Positions 1 to 11,194 of a stretch of 64,000 nucleotides of DNA are shown here, one piece after another; within the stretch, counting starts at the first letter, position 1, and every line of letters begins with the position of its first letter. A model generated the notes under the pieces. It was not told the origin of the DNA and did not search any database. It was given only the letters and a program-made list of their open reading frames with translations. Where the stretch lies: the NCBI GenBank assembly GCA_963281255.1, contig OY725492.1, forward strand, positions 3,525,104 through 3,589,103, written 5' to 3'. The translations under genes and the position numbers were made by a program. This DNA comes from Aphrocallistes beatrix (lineage: Eukaryota; Porifera; Hexactinellida; Sceptrulophora; Aphrocallistidae).

Positions 1-155
1 CAGTCGACTCCGCTTAATCGGGCCACTTTTGGCAGGACCGGAATAGCTCTCACACATAGAAGCTAATACAAAATATTTTCGGTTAATAGGGTTCTCCGCT
101 TAATCGGGTCAAAATGTCCTCTGACCGATGTGGCCCTATTAAGCGGAGTCGACTG
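1..155. repeat. MITE with CAGTCGACTCCGCTTAAT inverted ends, copy 1
   Basis: The first 155 bases begin with CAGTCGACTCCGCTTAAT and end with its inverted copy, followed by TA. This is a short non-autonomous DNA element of the pogo/Tc1 kind, a group that inserts at TA. Related copies lie near 1461 and 45094. No coding capacity is seen. Confidence 0.75.
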
Positions 156-396
156 TATCTTATTTGTATTTTGGTGTATAGCAATAAATATTATGTAGTA
201 TGTATTTTCACACATTTGGACGAATTTTGAAAAATATGCTAGACTAGCTTTCAACGGTTAACATACCGGCGAAAATATAGAATCCGAATATCATATTTTC
301 GAGAATATATGGTAAATATGTAATTGATTTGTTTTTGTTTACAATACATAGATATACGTAGGGAATAAATAGTATGGTTTGGCTATGAATTGAGTA

Positions 397-666
397 TTGT
401 TTGTATATTTTCAAGGTTTTTCAAGGTTAGAGAGTGAAAATTTCACAACCCAATTTCCCGTGGAGAACCTACATGTAGTTCTAAACGAGTTAGAACAACA
501 GCATAAAATCAGCAGTCGTACTCAGGAGATCCTACAGACTACGATCGAGAAGCGAGTGAAGGAGCAGCAGAGTGATGTTGCTGATCTTAAGAGGGCAATA
601 GTGTGCCTGCAAAATCAGAATAAAAACATACTGGAGAATCTCGCTCAGATTGCACAGAATGTGTGA
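397..666 (+). CDS. Unassigned coiled-coil terminal exon (partial gene)
   Basis: An open frame of about 85 residues ends in TGA at 664-666. A pyrimidine-rich stretch ending in TTTTCAAG lies just before its start and would serve as a splice acceptor, so it looks like a last exon rather than a whole gene. The encoded stretch is hydrophilic, rich in Glu, Gln, Leu and Lys, with heptad-like spacing consistent with a coiled coil. AATAAA follows about 90 bases after the stop. I do not recognise the family. Any upstream exon must lie outside the window or be too short to see. It could also be a chance open frame. Confidence 0.35.
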   Translation: MFVYFQGFSRLESENFTTQFPVENLHVVLNELEQQHKISSRTQEILQTTIEKRVKEQQSDVADLKRAIVCLQNQNKNILENLAQIAQNV

Positions 667-1214
667 AAGATTTCATTCTTGGTTATTCACTCCTTTAGTA
701 TAATCAGGAGGTGCTTAAAATATTTATATTTATAACTTTGCTCTGCTCAAATAAATGAATCAAATATTTGTTAAATAATTTGCAATAATGAATCAACTCC
801 TTTACTCCTCTTATACAGAATGTCATCGTTCCAATTAAACGCGGTAATATTGAAACTATTCTAGTTTTCAGTCAAATAATCGGATTCAACAATTCTGAAC
901 TGTACAAAAACAAAAAATATACATACGTACAAGCATATTAACTCTGTCAAACTAGCACAGTTATATTAACAATACAATGTCACACAAAATAAACGTATAC
1001 GTACTGCATACGTACATACGTATAAAGAGAGTTGTGAAACAGGTACATTAGTCTAGTTCTAATCTCATCTGAAGTTGTACTTCACTGGAGGAACTTCTAC
1101 ATCATCCCCATTCTTGTCTTCGCAGCATAAAATCAATAGCAGAGAGGTTTGCGATGGAGGGATTGGCTTCTTTTGTACTGCTTTAGACAATCTATAAGGC
1201 GCCCATATATTTTG

Positions 1215-1460
1215 ATATATTAATATACACATTCTATTCAAATGTCAGCCTTTTATCACCTAAAATGGCTGAGTTATAGTCGAAAAACTGAAATTTCTAA
1301 TTATAAAAAAGGTGACAATGAAGTCATAATTCCATGATGAGTAGACATTTTCGTCAGAGGTCAGAACTAAGTGGAGCCATAGTCAAAAGACTCCCACATG
1401 CAAAAAGATTCCTGTGCCTGGTAGTTTCTTCAATCAATTCGTTACACATATATATATATA
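1215..1460 (-). repeat. Old Helitron-like fragment
   Basis: Diverged minus-strand copy of the internal part of the 0.5-kb Helitron-like family described at 6866-7405. It has matching stretches such as the AATTCCATGATGAGT region and the CAATCAATTCGTTACA end next to a TA run. It lies in the last intron of the E1 relic. Confidence 0.6.
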
Positions 1461-1644
1461 CAGTCGACTCCGCTTAATAGGGCCACTGTTTAATCGGGTC
1501 AACCGCTTAATCGGGCCACTTTTGGTAGGACCGGAATAGCTCTCACACATAGAAGCTAATACAAAATATTTCCGGTTAATAGGATTCTCCGCTTAATCGG
1601 GTCAAAATGTCCTCTGACCGATGTGGCCTTATTAAGCGGAGTCG
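1461..1644. repeat. MITE with CAGTCGACTCCGCTTAAT ends, copy 2
   Basis: Same family as the element at 1-155. The left end is complete, the right inverted end is short by a few bases, and an extra partial duplication of the left end lies inside. It sits against the TA run of the Helitron-like fragment, in the last intron of the E1 relic. Confidence 0.7.
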
Positions 1645-3897
1645 TTACTTCCAGGTGGTAATTTTCCTAAATTACAAGTGATGACTGAATTTACTTATAT
1701 AAGTGGAATACTGAATCAGCTGACATCTAGTAGATAAATTGAAGATTGTGCACCTACCCTAAATAAAGCGATGAATTCTTCTGTTGTTATCTCACCACCT
1801 CCAGATTTCAATCCGTCTATCTCGATTCTGTCCCATAACGAGAACTCAATATTATTGAACTAGAACAACTGAACGTTACACAGCGACTAAAAGCAACTGA
1901 ACAGATCCAGAGAAATCCAATATGCCTTTTGCTAAGCCACAGGAGGAGGCTCGTGGATGGAAAACGAAGGCTTTGCGATGTCGAAGAAAGCCTCTCTATA
2001 GTTCCGAAGGTTAATCTCATCTCTGGAACATTCCTGGTCTCGAGTCAGCTTGTACAGTTCTAGGCACATAAGCCCTACCACTGCACTGATGGTAGTCACG
2101 ATGTAAGGGGTTGTATTACAGATGAAATGCTTACTCTGGTGCTTATATACCCTCTCAATCTGGAAGTTGGAAGCACGCAGGTTGGAGCAACAAGTGATGA
2201 AGTCCAAGTGGAGGTTGCTGTTATAATTCTGTGTCGAGTCATAAAACATAGAACTATATTCGTACAACACAGATAATGTTACTTTTGACCTCACTCACCA
2301 AGTTAAGGTCTAATGCACGCATACAGAATGAGTCTGGCAGTTGCATACTTTGTATTTCTTTCTTCATCTTGCTGTAGGTCTTGGTATTTGTAATTGTAGT
2401 TCCCACATTCATTTGGATTGAAAACAGGTGTCGTCACCTGTGCTGCTAGAGACCGGATCTGTTCTCGAGTCACACCCTCGCATGGAATACAACGGCTCTC
2501 TGCGTATAAAAGGGAGGCCATTTCAATGAAGTCCATATGCAGTTCCTACGATGCGGGCATAATAAGACAGTTGAACTTTCGAAGGAATACCAAACAGTGC
2601 AATGAGAATGTTCGTCTCCTTACATTAGAACTGTCATAGCAGATGGGAACAGGGCAGCGCTTGTATCCTAAGTGGCATGATCAGGGGGGAAGTTGTGTAA
2701 TAGTTTTTTGATGCGAGAAGTGAATAAGTCCTCGAACTGCAGCCGAGCCCACCCCACGCAATCTGGAAAGCTGGCGGGTATCTCACTCAACACCTGTTTC
2801 AGGTCCAGTAGTTCATGAAATTTACTCCAATTCTTTTCACATTCCATGTAACTTTCATCGCTATACAGTATACACTGATATATATAAAGTTTTTCCTCGG
2901 TACCAACCTGTCATGTACTCACAAACTATTTACTTTTTATTTAGCTATGTATAACTTATTCACTTCGTGACACATCAGGTCCTGAGTGTAGGTGACTATG
3001 AAGCTACCCAAACAATAAGTGTCCTACAGCAGTCCTGACCTTTTGAACTGATCAAACATTCTACCGGGTTTGTAGAAAAATGCCTCGAACTGTATTTGAG
3101 CCCAATGCACCAGCTGTTCAAATCTTCCAGGAAATTCAAATGCTTTCAGCAAATTCATATCCACCGAGCACTGAGATGGAACGCAGAAGTCGCACTCTGT
3201 GAGGAAGGGAAGTGCCACTTGTGCACGCGCTCTGCTCCCTATGGCGTAACAGCCCAGTAGAGGGAAGTAGCAGTCAGCGAGCGTGACTGTATGTAGTGCT
3301 CTATAAACATACATTCATACCACAAACTAAACCCAGCACTCAACTCAACTCAAGAGTTCGTGGGAATACTGCCACTCACTAGCTCCAGAGTCATTCAGTG
3401 CCAGCGCCACGCCGCAGAGAGTTGAGAAGAATTTGTCGCAATAGATGGATTCCGTGTCACAACCGACTTTGTTCAAGTGCGGCTCTATATTCAGGGCAGG
3501 ATTCATCTTCTGCGCGGCAAGAGCGGCTACTGTGCTTTTGTTTTTCTAAAATAAACAAACAAAAAAAATGAAGAGTAAAGTGTCAACAATTCATAGTGCT
3601 ACGTTTATGGACTCACCCCTGTATCCCATTGGTGGAAGAGGAAATTTTGGTTAAGATCGCATCGCTTAATCACGTCCATGTCTGTGACTATGACTCTACC
3701 GTTAGCACCGGTCCCTACCCCCATCATAGAGAAGTTCTTCAATAACTCGCATCCATGCGCTCCAGCTTCGATGACGAAGTAGTTGAGGTTAGCTAGCTTC
3801 TGCTGGAACGCCTCTCCAAACACCAGACGCTGTCCGCTGCACCTGTCTTTCTACACAATACCCGATATCATGAGGTGAGACATCGCTCTTAAGTTCG

Positions 3898-3902
<5 letters not shown>

Positions 3903-3953
<51 letters not shown>
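3903..3953. repeat. (GA)n microsatellite
   Basis: About 25 uninterrupted GA units, in the short intron between two E1-relic exons. Confidence 0.9.
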
Positions 3954-3957
<4 letters not shown>

Positions 3958-4732
3958 CCCAGCTGATTGCCTGAAAGTCCGGTTGGTGGGAGGGCAGCTG
4001 GTCGTCAGGAGGAAGGCATTCGAGTGCGTCGAAGAACAGGAACTGCTTGAGCGGCGACAACTGCCCAGTACAAGCCTTCACTACTTCGTGAGCTGCAATC
4101 CCACCCAGGAATGAAATAATTGGCATCAATTCTCCGCGACACACGAATGCCACCTTTTCAATCAGGTTTTTGTCCAAGTCAGTCTTCATTCCTCGCGAGT
4201 TCACTCCTTCTGTCAGCTTAAACAGCAGCTCTGCATCCTCCTACAGAAACGAGATTGAGACAACTGAGGTAGCAGTTCCTATTCAGAGAAGTTCTGGCAG
4301 AGTAAATACCTCTTAATAGGCTATAACTAACCTTGTTGTAGGGTCGGGGTAGTTGTCCCTTCTCTGACACGAACAGATCCAGAGCCTACAGACAAGACGG
4401 ATTGGACGCATAATACTACAGAGGTGTTCAACAGAATCCGTTCCCACCTCAAACGCAGCGAGCAGCTGAGGCGGTCTCTCGAGCTTCTCGTGATCTGTCA
4501 CCACAAACGCCGGTTCTTTCAGCGAATCTCTAAGACTTTTTTACAAACAATCAGCTGATCAACTGCTTGCCGGGAACGGATAGACACGTTGACGGAAGTG
4601 CCATAACGCATGATTCAGAGGGTCACAGGCTATGGCAGACCAGGAGGAAACATAGTAATATCTAGAACAGTACAGTGGAATTCGCTTATTAGCAACTCGG
4701 GTTTCGCTCACAAAAAAGTTGCTAATACGAAT

Positions 4733-5492
4733 ATAATCTTATATATTAAAACTCTAGGATTTTTTGTTTGTTTGTTTGTCCGAATTGATTGAAGAATTGG
4801 CAAGTCGTAGAAATACGAAAATTGGCATGTAGGTGTCAAATGATGAATCTAGGATTAAGTTCGAAGATCTAAGCGAAATGTTCACACCTCGCCGAGATAG
4901 GTGACAAAATGTGCTGACCAATCAAATTCGATTATTTTATAATGCAAATACATTGGAATAAAATAGTAGTGACTTATGCATCAATCAAAAGAACTATTTG
5001 TGATTGAAATTCATTGGTTTATGTGAGAACCAATCAATTATCAGCCTTTTATAATGCCATTCACACGATTCTATTTCATATAAATGATTGAATAATGCTA
5101 TTTTGAGTCTATAATTTGATTGTTAACAACAAGTAAAGTGTTATATGCTACGATCAATCAATTCGATCATAAAATAACTTTTAGCGACATGGACTGGAAT
5201 TGATTATTCAAGTATAATAATCTTTAGCAATGTGAACTTTGTGTATTCAAATTGAGCTTACATTCAGGATTAGTGACTTAATACGAAGTAAATTATATTT
5301 ATCACGAAACAAAATTTCTGCTACAGTTCTGATTTATTAAATGTAACCGTAGACAAACGACAATCCAGCGTGCTTAGGATAAAACAAGAAAGCGACATAT
5401 TATTTCTCAAATATCCCCAAGCGCCCACTGGGTAAATCTGCGGACACGCAGTATCCGCAAGCCGCGCAGCGCAAGCAAGCGAAGCGCACTTC
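4733..5492 (+). repeat. Diverged Helitron-like element, second subfamily
   Basis: Starts with a TATTAAAACTCTAG block followed by a TTTG run and a GAATTGATTGAAGAA block, as in the better-kept family at 6866. It ends with the GC-rich tail GCGCAGCGCAAGCAAGCGAAG. The interior differs from the younger copies, so this is an older or separate subfamily. It lies in the large E1-relic intron, beside a MITE end at about 4673 (CAGTGGAATTCGCTTATTAG). Confidence 0.5.
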
Positions 5493-5790
5493 TAATAATT
5501 ATATAATAATTGTATAATAATTATATAATAATTATATAATAATTATATAATAATTATAAAATAATTATATAATTATTATATAATAATTATAAAATAATTA
5601 TATAATAATTATATAATTATTATATAATAATTATATAATTATTATATAATAATTATATAATAATTATATAATAATTATATAATTATTATATAATAATTAT
5701 ATAATAATTTTATAATTATTATATAATAATTATATAATAATTTTATAATTATTATATAATTATTATATAATTATTATATAATTATTATTA
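5493..5790. repeat. AT-only tandem array
   Basis: About 300 bases made almost wholly of TAATAATTATATAAT-like units, in both orientations. It is self-complementary and could extrude hairpins. It starts directly after the GC-rich tail of the Helitron-like element. Confidence 0.85.
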
Positions 5791-6059
5791 AGTTCTAAGA
5801 TCCAAGCGAAATTTTCACACCTCTGCAAAAAAATGGAAAACAATTTTTCACATCTTTTCTATACAAAATAAATGACTACACTATCACAATAGACACCATT
5901 GTACGACACTACAATAGATTGTCATTGTTATTAATACTTCAAAGCCACAACTTATGTTTGATATCTTGAATGCATTATAGTGTATGGCAATAAAAAAGAT
6001 TATCTGCATATTTTCACACATTTATATACATATTTTCACCCCATTTGATGAATTTTGAA

Positions 6060-6780
6060 AATAATGCTAGACACTAGCTTCCAACGGGTGACATGGGGTT
6101 TTCAGGGGTGTAGATTTCGAATATCATATTTTCAGATCGATATGATAAATTATTTGTCTAATTTTGTTTACAATAGATACATAAAGTAAACAAATTACAA
6201 AAATAGGCTAGAGACTAGCTTCCAACGGTTGACATGGGGTTTTCAGGGGTGTAGATTTCGAATATCATATTTTTGAGTAAATTTGATGATTAGTTTGTTT
6301 ACTTTTGTTTACAATATATACATAAAGTAAACAAATCTCAAAAATGTGCTGGAAACTTGCTTTAAACGGTTAACATGGGGTTTTCAAGGTGTAGATTTCG
6401 AATATCATATTTTGAGTGAATTTGATAATTAATTTGTTTACCTTTGTTTACAATAGATACATAAAGTATACAAATCTCAAAAATATGCTAGAAACCTGCT
6501 TTAAACGGTTAAAATGGGGTTTTCAAGGGTGTAGATTTCGAATATCATATTTTCGAGTAAATTTGATAATTAATTTGTTTACTTTTGTTTCAATAGATAC
6601 ATCAAGTAAACAGATTACAAAAAATAGGCTAGAGACCAGCTTCCAACTGTTGACATGAGGTTTTTAGTGGTCTAGATTTAGAATATTATATTTTCGAATC
6701 CATATGAGAAATTATTCGTTAACTTTTGTTTACTATATTTATATAAAGCAAAAGATCAAAATAGGTTAGATTAAGTAACT
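6060..6780 (+). repeat. Tandem repeat, about 140-bp unit, five diverged copies
   Basis: A unit containing CTAGCTTCCAACGGTTGACAT, then a TTTCGAATATCATATTTTC block, then TTTGTTTACAATAGATACAT recurs at about 6066, 6208, 6350, 6487 and 6629. Single units of the same sequence occur near 230-360, 9125-9250 and 35400-35640, so the unit is dispersed as well as tandem. No coding role is seen. Confidence 0.8.
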
Positions 6781-6865
6781 CCAGGCGCCCATAGGGCGAC
6801 TCTGCGAACACGCAGTTAATATAAAATCTACACTTGGGACTTGAAAATTGGTTGCTAATAAGCTA

Positions 6866-7405
6866 TCCTTACTATTAAAACTCGATTATTGTATATATAT
6901 ATATATATATCTGTAACGAATTGATTGAAGAAACTGCCAGACGCAGAAGGCTGATTTTTGGCATGTGGGAGTCTTTTGGCTATGGCTCCAGTAAGTTCTG
7001 AGTTCAGAGCAAAATGTCGACTCATCATGGAATTATGACGTCATTGTCACATTTTTAAAAGTTAAGCAACACAGTTATTCGGGCATAACTCAGCCATTAT
7101 AGGAGATAGAAGGCTGAAATTTTAATAGAATCTGTATACTAACATACCTCACATATGATGCGACTTTCATCAAAAAATGATGACTCATCACTTTGTTATG
7201 ACGTCATCATTACTCATCAAAAAATTTTAAAATTGACAAATTTGGTGATTTTTCGAGTGAAATTGGTTTTAACACTAGATGGACATATTTAGAGATGTTA
7301 TCTCCCTTATAATTAACCAATGTCACCTCCAGGCGACCGAAGGGAGCCTCCGGCGGACACGAAGTGTCCGCCAGCCGCGCAGCGCAAGCAAGCGAAGCGC
7401 GCTTG
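6866..7405 (+). mobile_element. Helitron-like non-autonomous element, copy A
   Basis: Begins TCCTTACTATTAAAACTCGA followed by a TA microsatellite. The interior is conserved among copies and contains several TGACGTCA sites. The 3' end holds a 9-bp stem hairpin (GGCGGACAC GAA GTGTCCGCC) and then a GC-rich tail ending GCGCGCTTG. It is preceded by A and followed by T, the insertion pattern of Helitrons. There are no terminal inverted repeats and no transposase. The last four bases are CTTG rather than the usual CTRR. Confidence 0.65.
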
Positions 7406-9651
7406 TATTACTAATAGGGCAGTTACTAATAAGCGAACTCCACTGTAGTTATTTTCGTAGAACGTTATGAGTAATGGAAAGTCCTATGATCTGATTCTTA
7501 GCACGGGTTCTGAAGACTACTATAGGGATGACGGCTGCTTACGAATTGTAGCGTGAATGGCATCTTGCACTCAGTAGCGATACCTCCTCCTGAGTACTCA
7601 GGGAAGTGGGAGGTGTCTCCGATTGAGAAGTAGATAGCCGAGATAATTCTCTGTGGCTTGCAGCTATTCAGATTACACATTCCATTCACACTTGAAAACG
7701 TGACCCAGTCTCCAGTCTCCAAGTTATGTTCCACATCGCACCCGACCAACCCCTCTGTTTCCTGGGAGATGTCCCATATTAAGATTGATCGAGGTTCCTT
7801 TCCATCCTTGTCCACTACCACGAACTGTTCACCGAAGTCACAGAACAGCTCCTACAGATATATCCTATTCATATGCAACACGGGTGTTGAAAGGAGTACG
7901 GATCTAGAGTGTCGGATCTACGAAGGGGACATCAGCACAACTAGGTTCTGATTGCTGGGTGGGCGCGTGCCCCCTAAAATGGCCCTAGTTGCGCCTCCTA
8001 TTTTTGTCTGAAAGTTGTTTTTAATAACCGATGTAATATGTTCTACTTCAAAATTAATTATTTTGTGCATTGTTTATCAAATACTACATTTGACATGATA
8101 TAGTCTCTTTCTTTTAAATATTTTCGCTCGCTCTCACAATACGTACTTCTAAAAGTCCAAAATTCCATGCACCAAAAATATTAGATCCTCACCCACAGGG
8201 GAGGATCTAGTATTTTGGGTGTGAAATTTATTCAGGTTTCGCGAAGCTATTCGTACTCTGTCTGGATAATCAATTACTAAGAACAGACGGGACTCAACAG
8301 ATTTTTGAGAAGTATTCACTATGCAGGACACATCCATGGTCCAATCAGCATTAGTCACTCACCCGAACAGTCCGTATGAGCCCACTGAGATGAACTTAAT
8401 ATGTGCCCGATGGCACATATCCCCCACCAGCAGTTGCTCTGAGAGTGGAGCGTCACACAGTACCACCACCTACACACCACAGCAGGGATCACAGCTATTT
8501 ATACTACATGATCCATACTAGCAGCACAAATCTGACAACTTTGAGAACTGTGGACAGAGTCTTACCTGGAACCTGCGTAGCACCTCTTCTGTCAGTTTGT
8601 CGCACAAACAGCTGACACGCACGTAGCTGTTCAGCTCACTCAACTGATCTAGCACCGCTCCAGCCCTGCCCAGCCCCACCTTCGCCTCCGTCAGATAGAA
8701 GTTGCAGCCGATATCCTGCGGTTGGACGGGGCTCGGATCGTGTAGAGTGACGGCCTTAGCCCCGGATAGGATAACGTTCTTAGCTGCGAACGAAGGAGGC
8801 AGTGAGTACAGGGATGGCCAAAGAAACAGAGGAGTACCGGGCTTGCTGCTCACTCACCTATCTCCACTCCCATGGCTCGCAGCCCGCATATCAGCACACT
8901 ACTCGTTTGTATTCGCTTCATGCCCTCTAAACCCAGCATTGATCTACCGGAAATAACACCTCAAGAGTATATATGCTATTTGTATATGTGGTATTATGAC
9001 TCACAGCTGCCTTGAATAAAGATCTTCGTCAATATCTTCGTAAGATGATTTCACATCTACCTATATAGAAGAAGTTAAACATATTTAAACCGTTTTTCAT
9101 GTTTTATCGTGTGTTTTTTTAACAGAAACTAGCTTTCAATTATTGACCTGTCGTTTTTTATGGTATTAGATTCCAAATATCGTATTTTCGATTTTATATG
9201 ATAATTTCTTTTTGTTTACAATAGATTCATAAAGTAAGCAAATTTCAAATGGATTAGTAAAAGTAATCAATATTTGGCACCCGTAGAGACTATTGAATTT
9301 GTTGATATTCCCGGGGGCCCGCAGGGCGACTCTGCGGGACGAAATGTTCTCTAGCCGCGGCGCTTGTAAGAAAAAAACTCAATGATTTGTTTGTTGTTGT
9401 TTTTTCATTTACATTTACTTACGTCCATAGTTCCAGGATGAGATTGCTCAGTCTGTGAGGAACTGTAGTGTCTGTCCTTGGAAGAGGAATGTAATTCCAC
9501 TGAAACACACAACTATATATCAAAATGATGTAGATTTAAATAATCTCAGCCCTGAGGGAATGGGATAGAAAACTAGCTGAGCTGCGAGGGAGAGATATGA
9601 TTATCTTCCATTCTTAAATATCCTAACGACGGCACTGTGCACTTATAAATA

Positions 9652-10325
9652 TTAGGGAGTTCCAAAAAATTCGAAAGTCTGAATCTTTAATTTCACACTC
9701 TTCAAATACAAGTAGTTTACCTTGATCACCATATATTCACCATAAAAGAATCAAGCAAATTATATGATTTAGTGGTCGCGCAAGGTAGGCTCCCCTCGTG
9801 CAGGTTTATGATAGGATTTGTCCGGGTTGGGGCTTAACATTGCAAAAGGCGTAATTATGATATGCAAAGTAACTAGTAACTGTATTTTTGAGATTTTGGG
9901 GGTGGTTTTATATCAGCAAATAATACATTTTAATGACATCTACCAGTTCGGAGATATTGATCAAACCAGTTGGGACCATTAGTAATTTGAAGAACGAAGG
10001 CTGTCTCAACTGTTTTCACCAATATCTCCAACCGGTAGGTTTTAGGCCATTAAAATGTATTATTAGCTGATATAAAACCATCGCCAATTATCTCAAAAAT
10101 TAAGTTAGTAGTTTATTCGCATATCAGAAGTACGCCTTTTGCAATTTTAAGCCCCAACCCGGACAAATCCCATTATAAATCTGCACGAGGGGCAAGGGGG
10201 AGCCTGCCTTAAATCATCTCCAAATTGCTCGTATTTTTTATGGTGAATATTTGGTGATCAATGGAAGCTATTTGAATAGTGTGCATCTGAAGATTCAAAC
10301 TTTCCAAGTTTTTGGAGCACCCTAA
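9652..10325. mobile_element. 675-bp palindromic (foldback) element
   Basis: The two halves are near-perfect inverted copies. The left begins TTAGGGAGTTCC and the right ends GGAGCACCCTAA, both next to TA. Matching internal blocks include CCCCTCGTGCAG with its inverse, and AATACATTTTAATG with its inverse. It has no open frame of note and is probably a non-autonomous DNA transposon. Confidence 0.75.
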
Positions 10326-10387
10326 TATATATATACACTGTCTGGCCAAAAGTATTGGAACACCCCGATTTCTTTTTTTTCTCATCA

Positions 10388-10939
10388 TCCTTACTATTAA
10401 AACTCGATTAATCTATATATATGTATATATATATATATATATCTTTCTGTTACGAATTGATTGAAGAAACTGCCAGGCACAGAAAGCTGATTTTTGGCAT
10501 GTGGGAGTCTTTTGGCTATGGCTCCAGTAAGTTCTGAGCTCAGAGCAAAATGTCGACTCATCATGGAATTATGACGTCATTGTCACATTTTTAAAAGTTA
10601 AGCAACACAGTTATTCGGGCATAACTCAGCCATTATAGGAGATAGAAGGCTGAAATTTTAATAGAATCTGTATACTAACACGTCTCCCATATGAGGCAAC
10701 TATCATCAAAAACGATGACTCATCACTTTGCTATGACGTCATCATTACTCATCAAAATTTTAAAAATTGACAAATTTGGTGTTTTTTCGAGTGATATCGA
10801 TTTAAAACTAAGATGGACATATTTAGATATGATATCTCCCTTATAATTAACCAATGTCACCTCCAGGCGACCGAAGGGAGCCTCCGGCGGACACGAAGTG
10901 TCTGCCAGCCGCGCAGCGCAAGCAAGCGAAGCGCGCTTG
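10388..10939 (+). mobile_element. Helitron-like element, copy B
   Basis: Full-length copy with the same 5' end (preceded by A) and 3' tail (followed by T) as copy A. It begins about 50 bases after a lone Tc1-like end (10336-10372, CACTGTCTGGCCAAAAGTAT). An inverted fragment of the GC-rich tail follows directly at about 10945-10993. Confidence 0.65.
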
Positions 10940-11194
10940 TAATAATAAGCGCGCTTCGCTTGCTTGTGCTGCGCGGCTGGCGGACACTTTGTTCAAATCC
11001 CAAGTGCTTTCAAGGGATAATATATATATATAATTAATTTATAACCGAATACTAACTGTATTTGGCTCAACCGAATATTGAACTATTCGGTTGCAACCTT
11101 GATTAATTATAATAACTGTTAATTAACAGCAGAGTGCGATCTCATAAATATCATCTAAAGGAATTACATAATACAATTGAGCTCTGATTAAACC

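Larger units (their letters stand above)
1065..9428 (-). pseudogene. UBA1-type ubiquitin-activating enzyme E1, degenerate copy
   Basis: About 17 exons read along the whole E1 fold. Exon 1 is 9428-9423 (Met-Asp). Next come 9060-9005, 8943-8858, 8783-8566, 8469-8363, 7851-7543, about 4545-4451, 4385-4332, 4240 to about 3960, 3850-3617, 3545-3380, 3300-3040, 2860-2624, 2545-2349, 2253-1941 and 1859-1758. A last exon ends with TGA at 1065. Matches to the UBA1 family include DIDEDLYSRQL at the N-terminus, GCELLKNFSM in the second adenylation domain, AVVGLMCLELYK, and DDVEVPPVKY at the C-terminus. Damage: the junction of exons at 8363 and 7851 is off by one base; the exon near 4545 has AA where an AG acceptor is needed; a TAG and frame change follow PPDHAT near 2680. 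The catalytic ICTLKNFP motif reads MNLLKAFEFP, so the thioester cysteine is absent. The roughly 3-kb intron at 4546-7542 is filled with repeats. Probably a pseudogene; a non-catalytic paralogue is less likely. Confidence 0.75.

Noticed and set aside
1932..2294. Possible extra frameshift between the exons at 2349 and 2253
   Set aside because: A GTATGC donor at 2348 and an acceptor before 2253 join in phase, so no break is needed there.
2303..2536. Separate small genes at 2303-2536, 3024-3314 and 7498-7821 (minus)
   Set aside because: Each is an exon of the single E1 relic, shown by collinear homology and splice sites.
3851..4204. Open frame ending in a long Leu-Ser run
   Set aside because: The Leu-Ser run is the (GA)n microsatellite in an E1-relic intron. 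Only the first part, about 3960-4204, is E1 exon.
10813..11037. Repeated open frames beginning MDIFRD/MDIFRYDISL (also at 7279 and 30892)
   Set aside because: The same frame in each Helitron-like copy. It is conserved because the DNA is repeated, lacks the bulk expected of a protein, and ends in the GC-rich tail.
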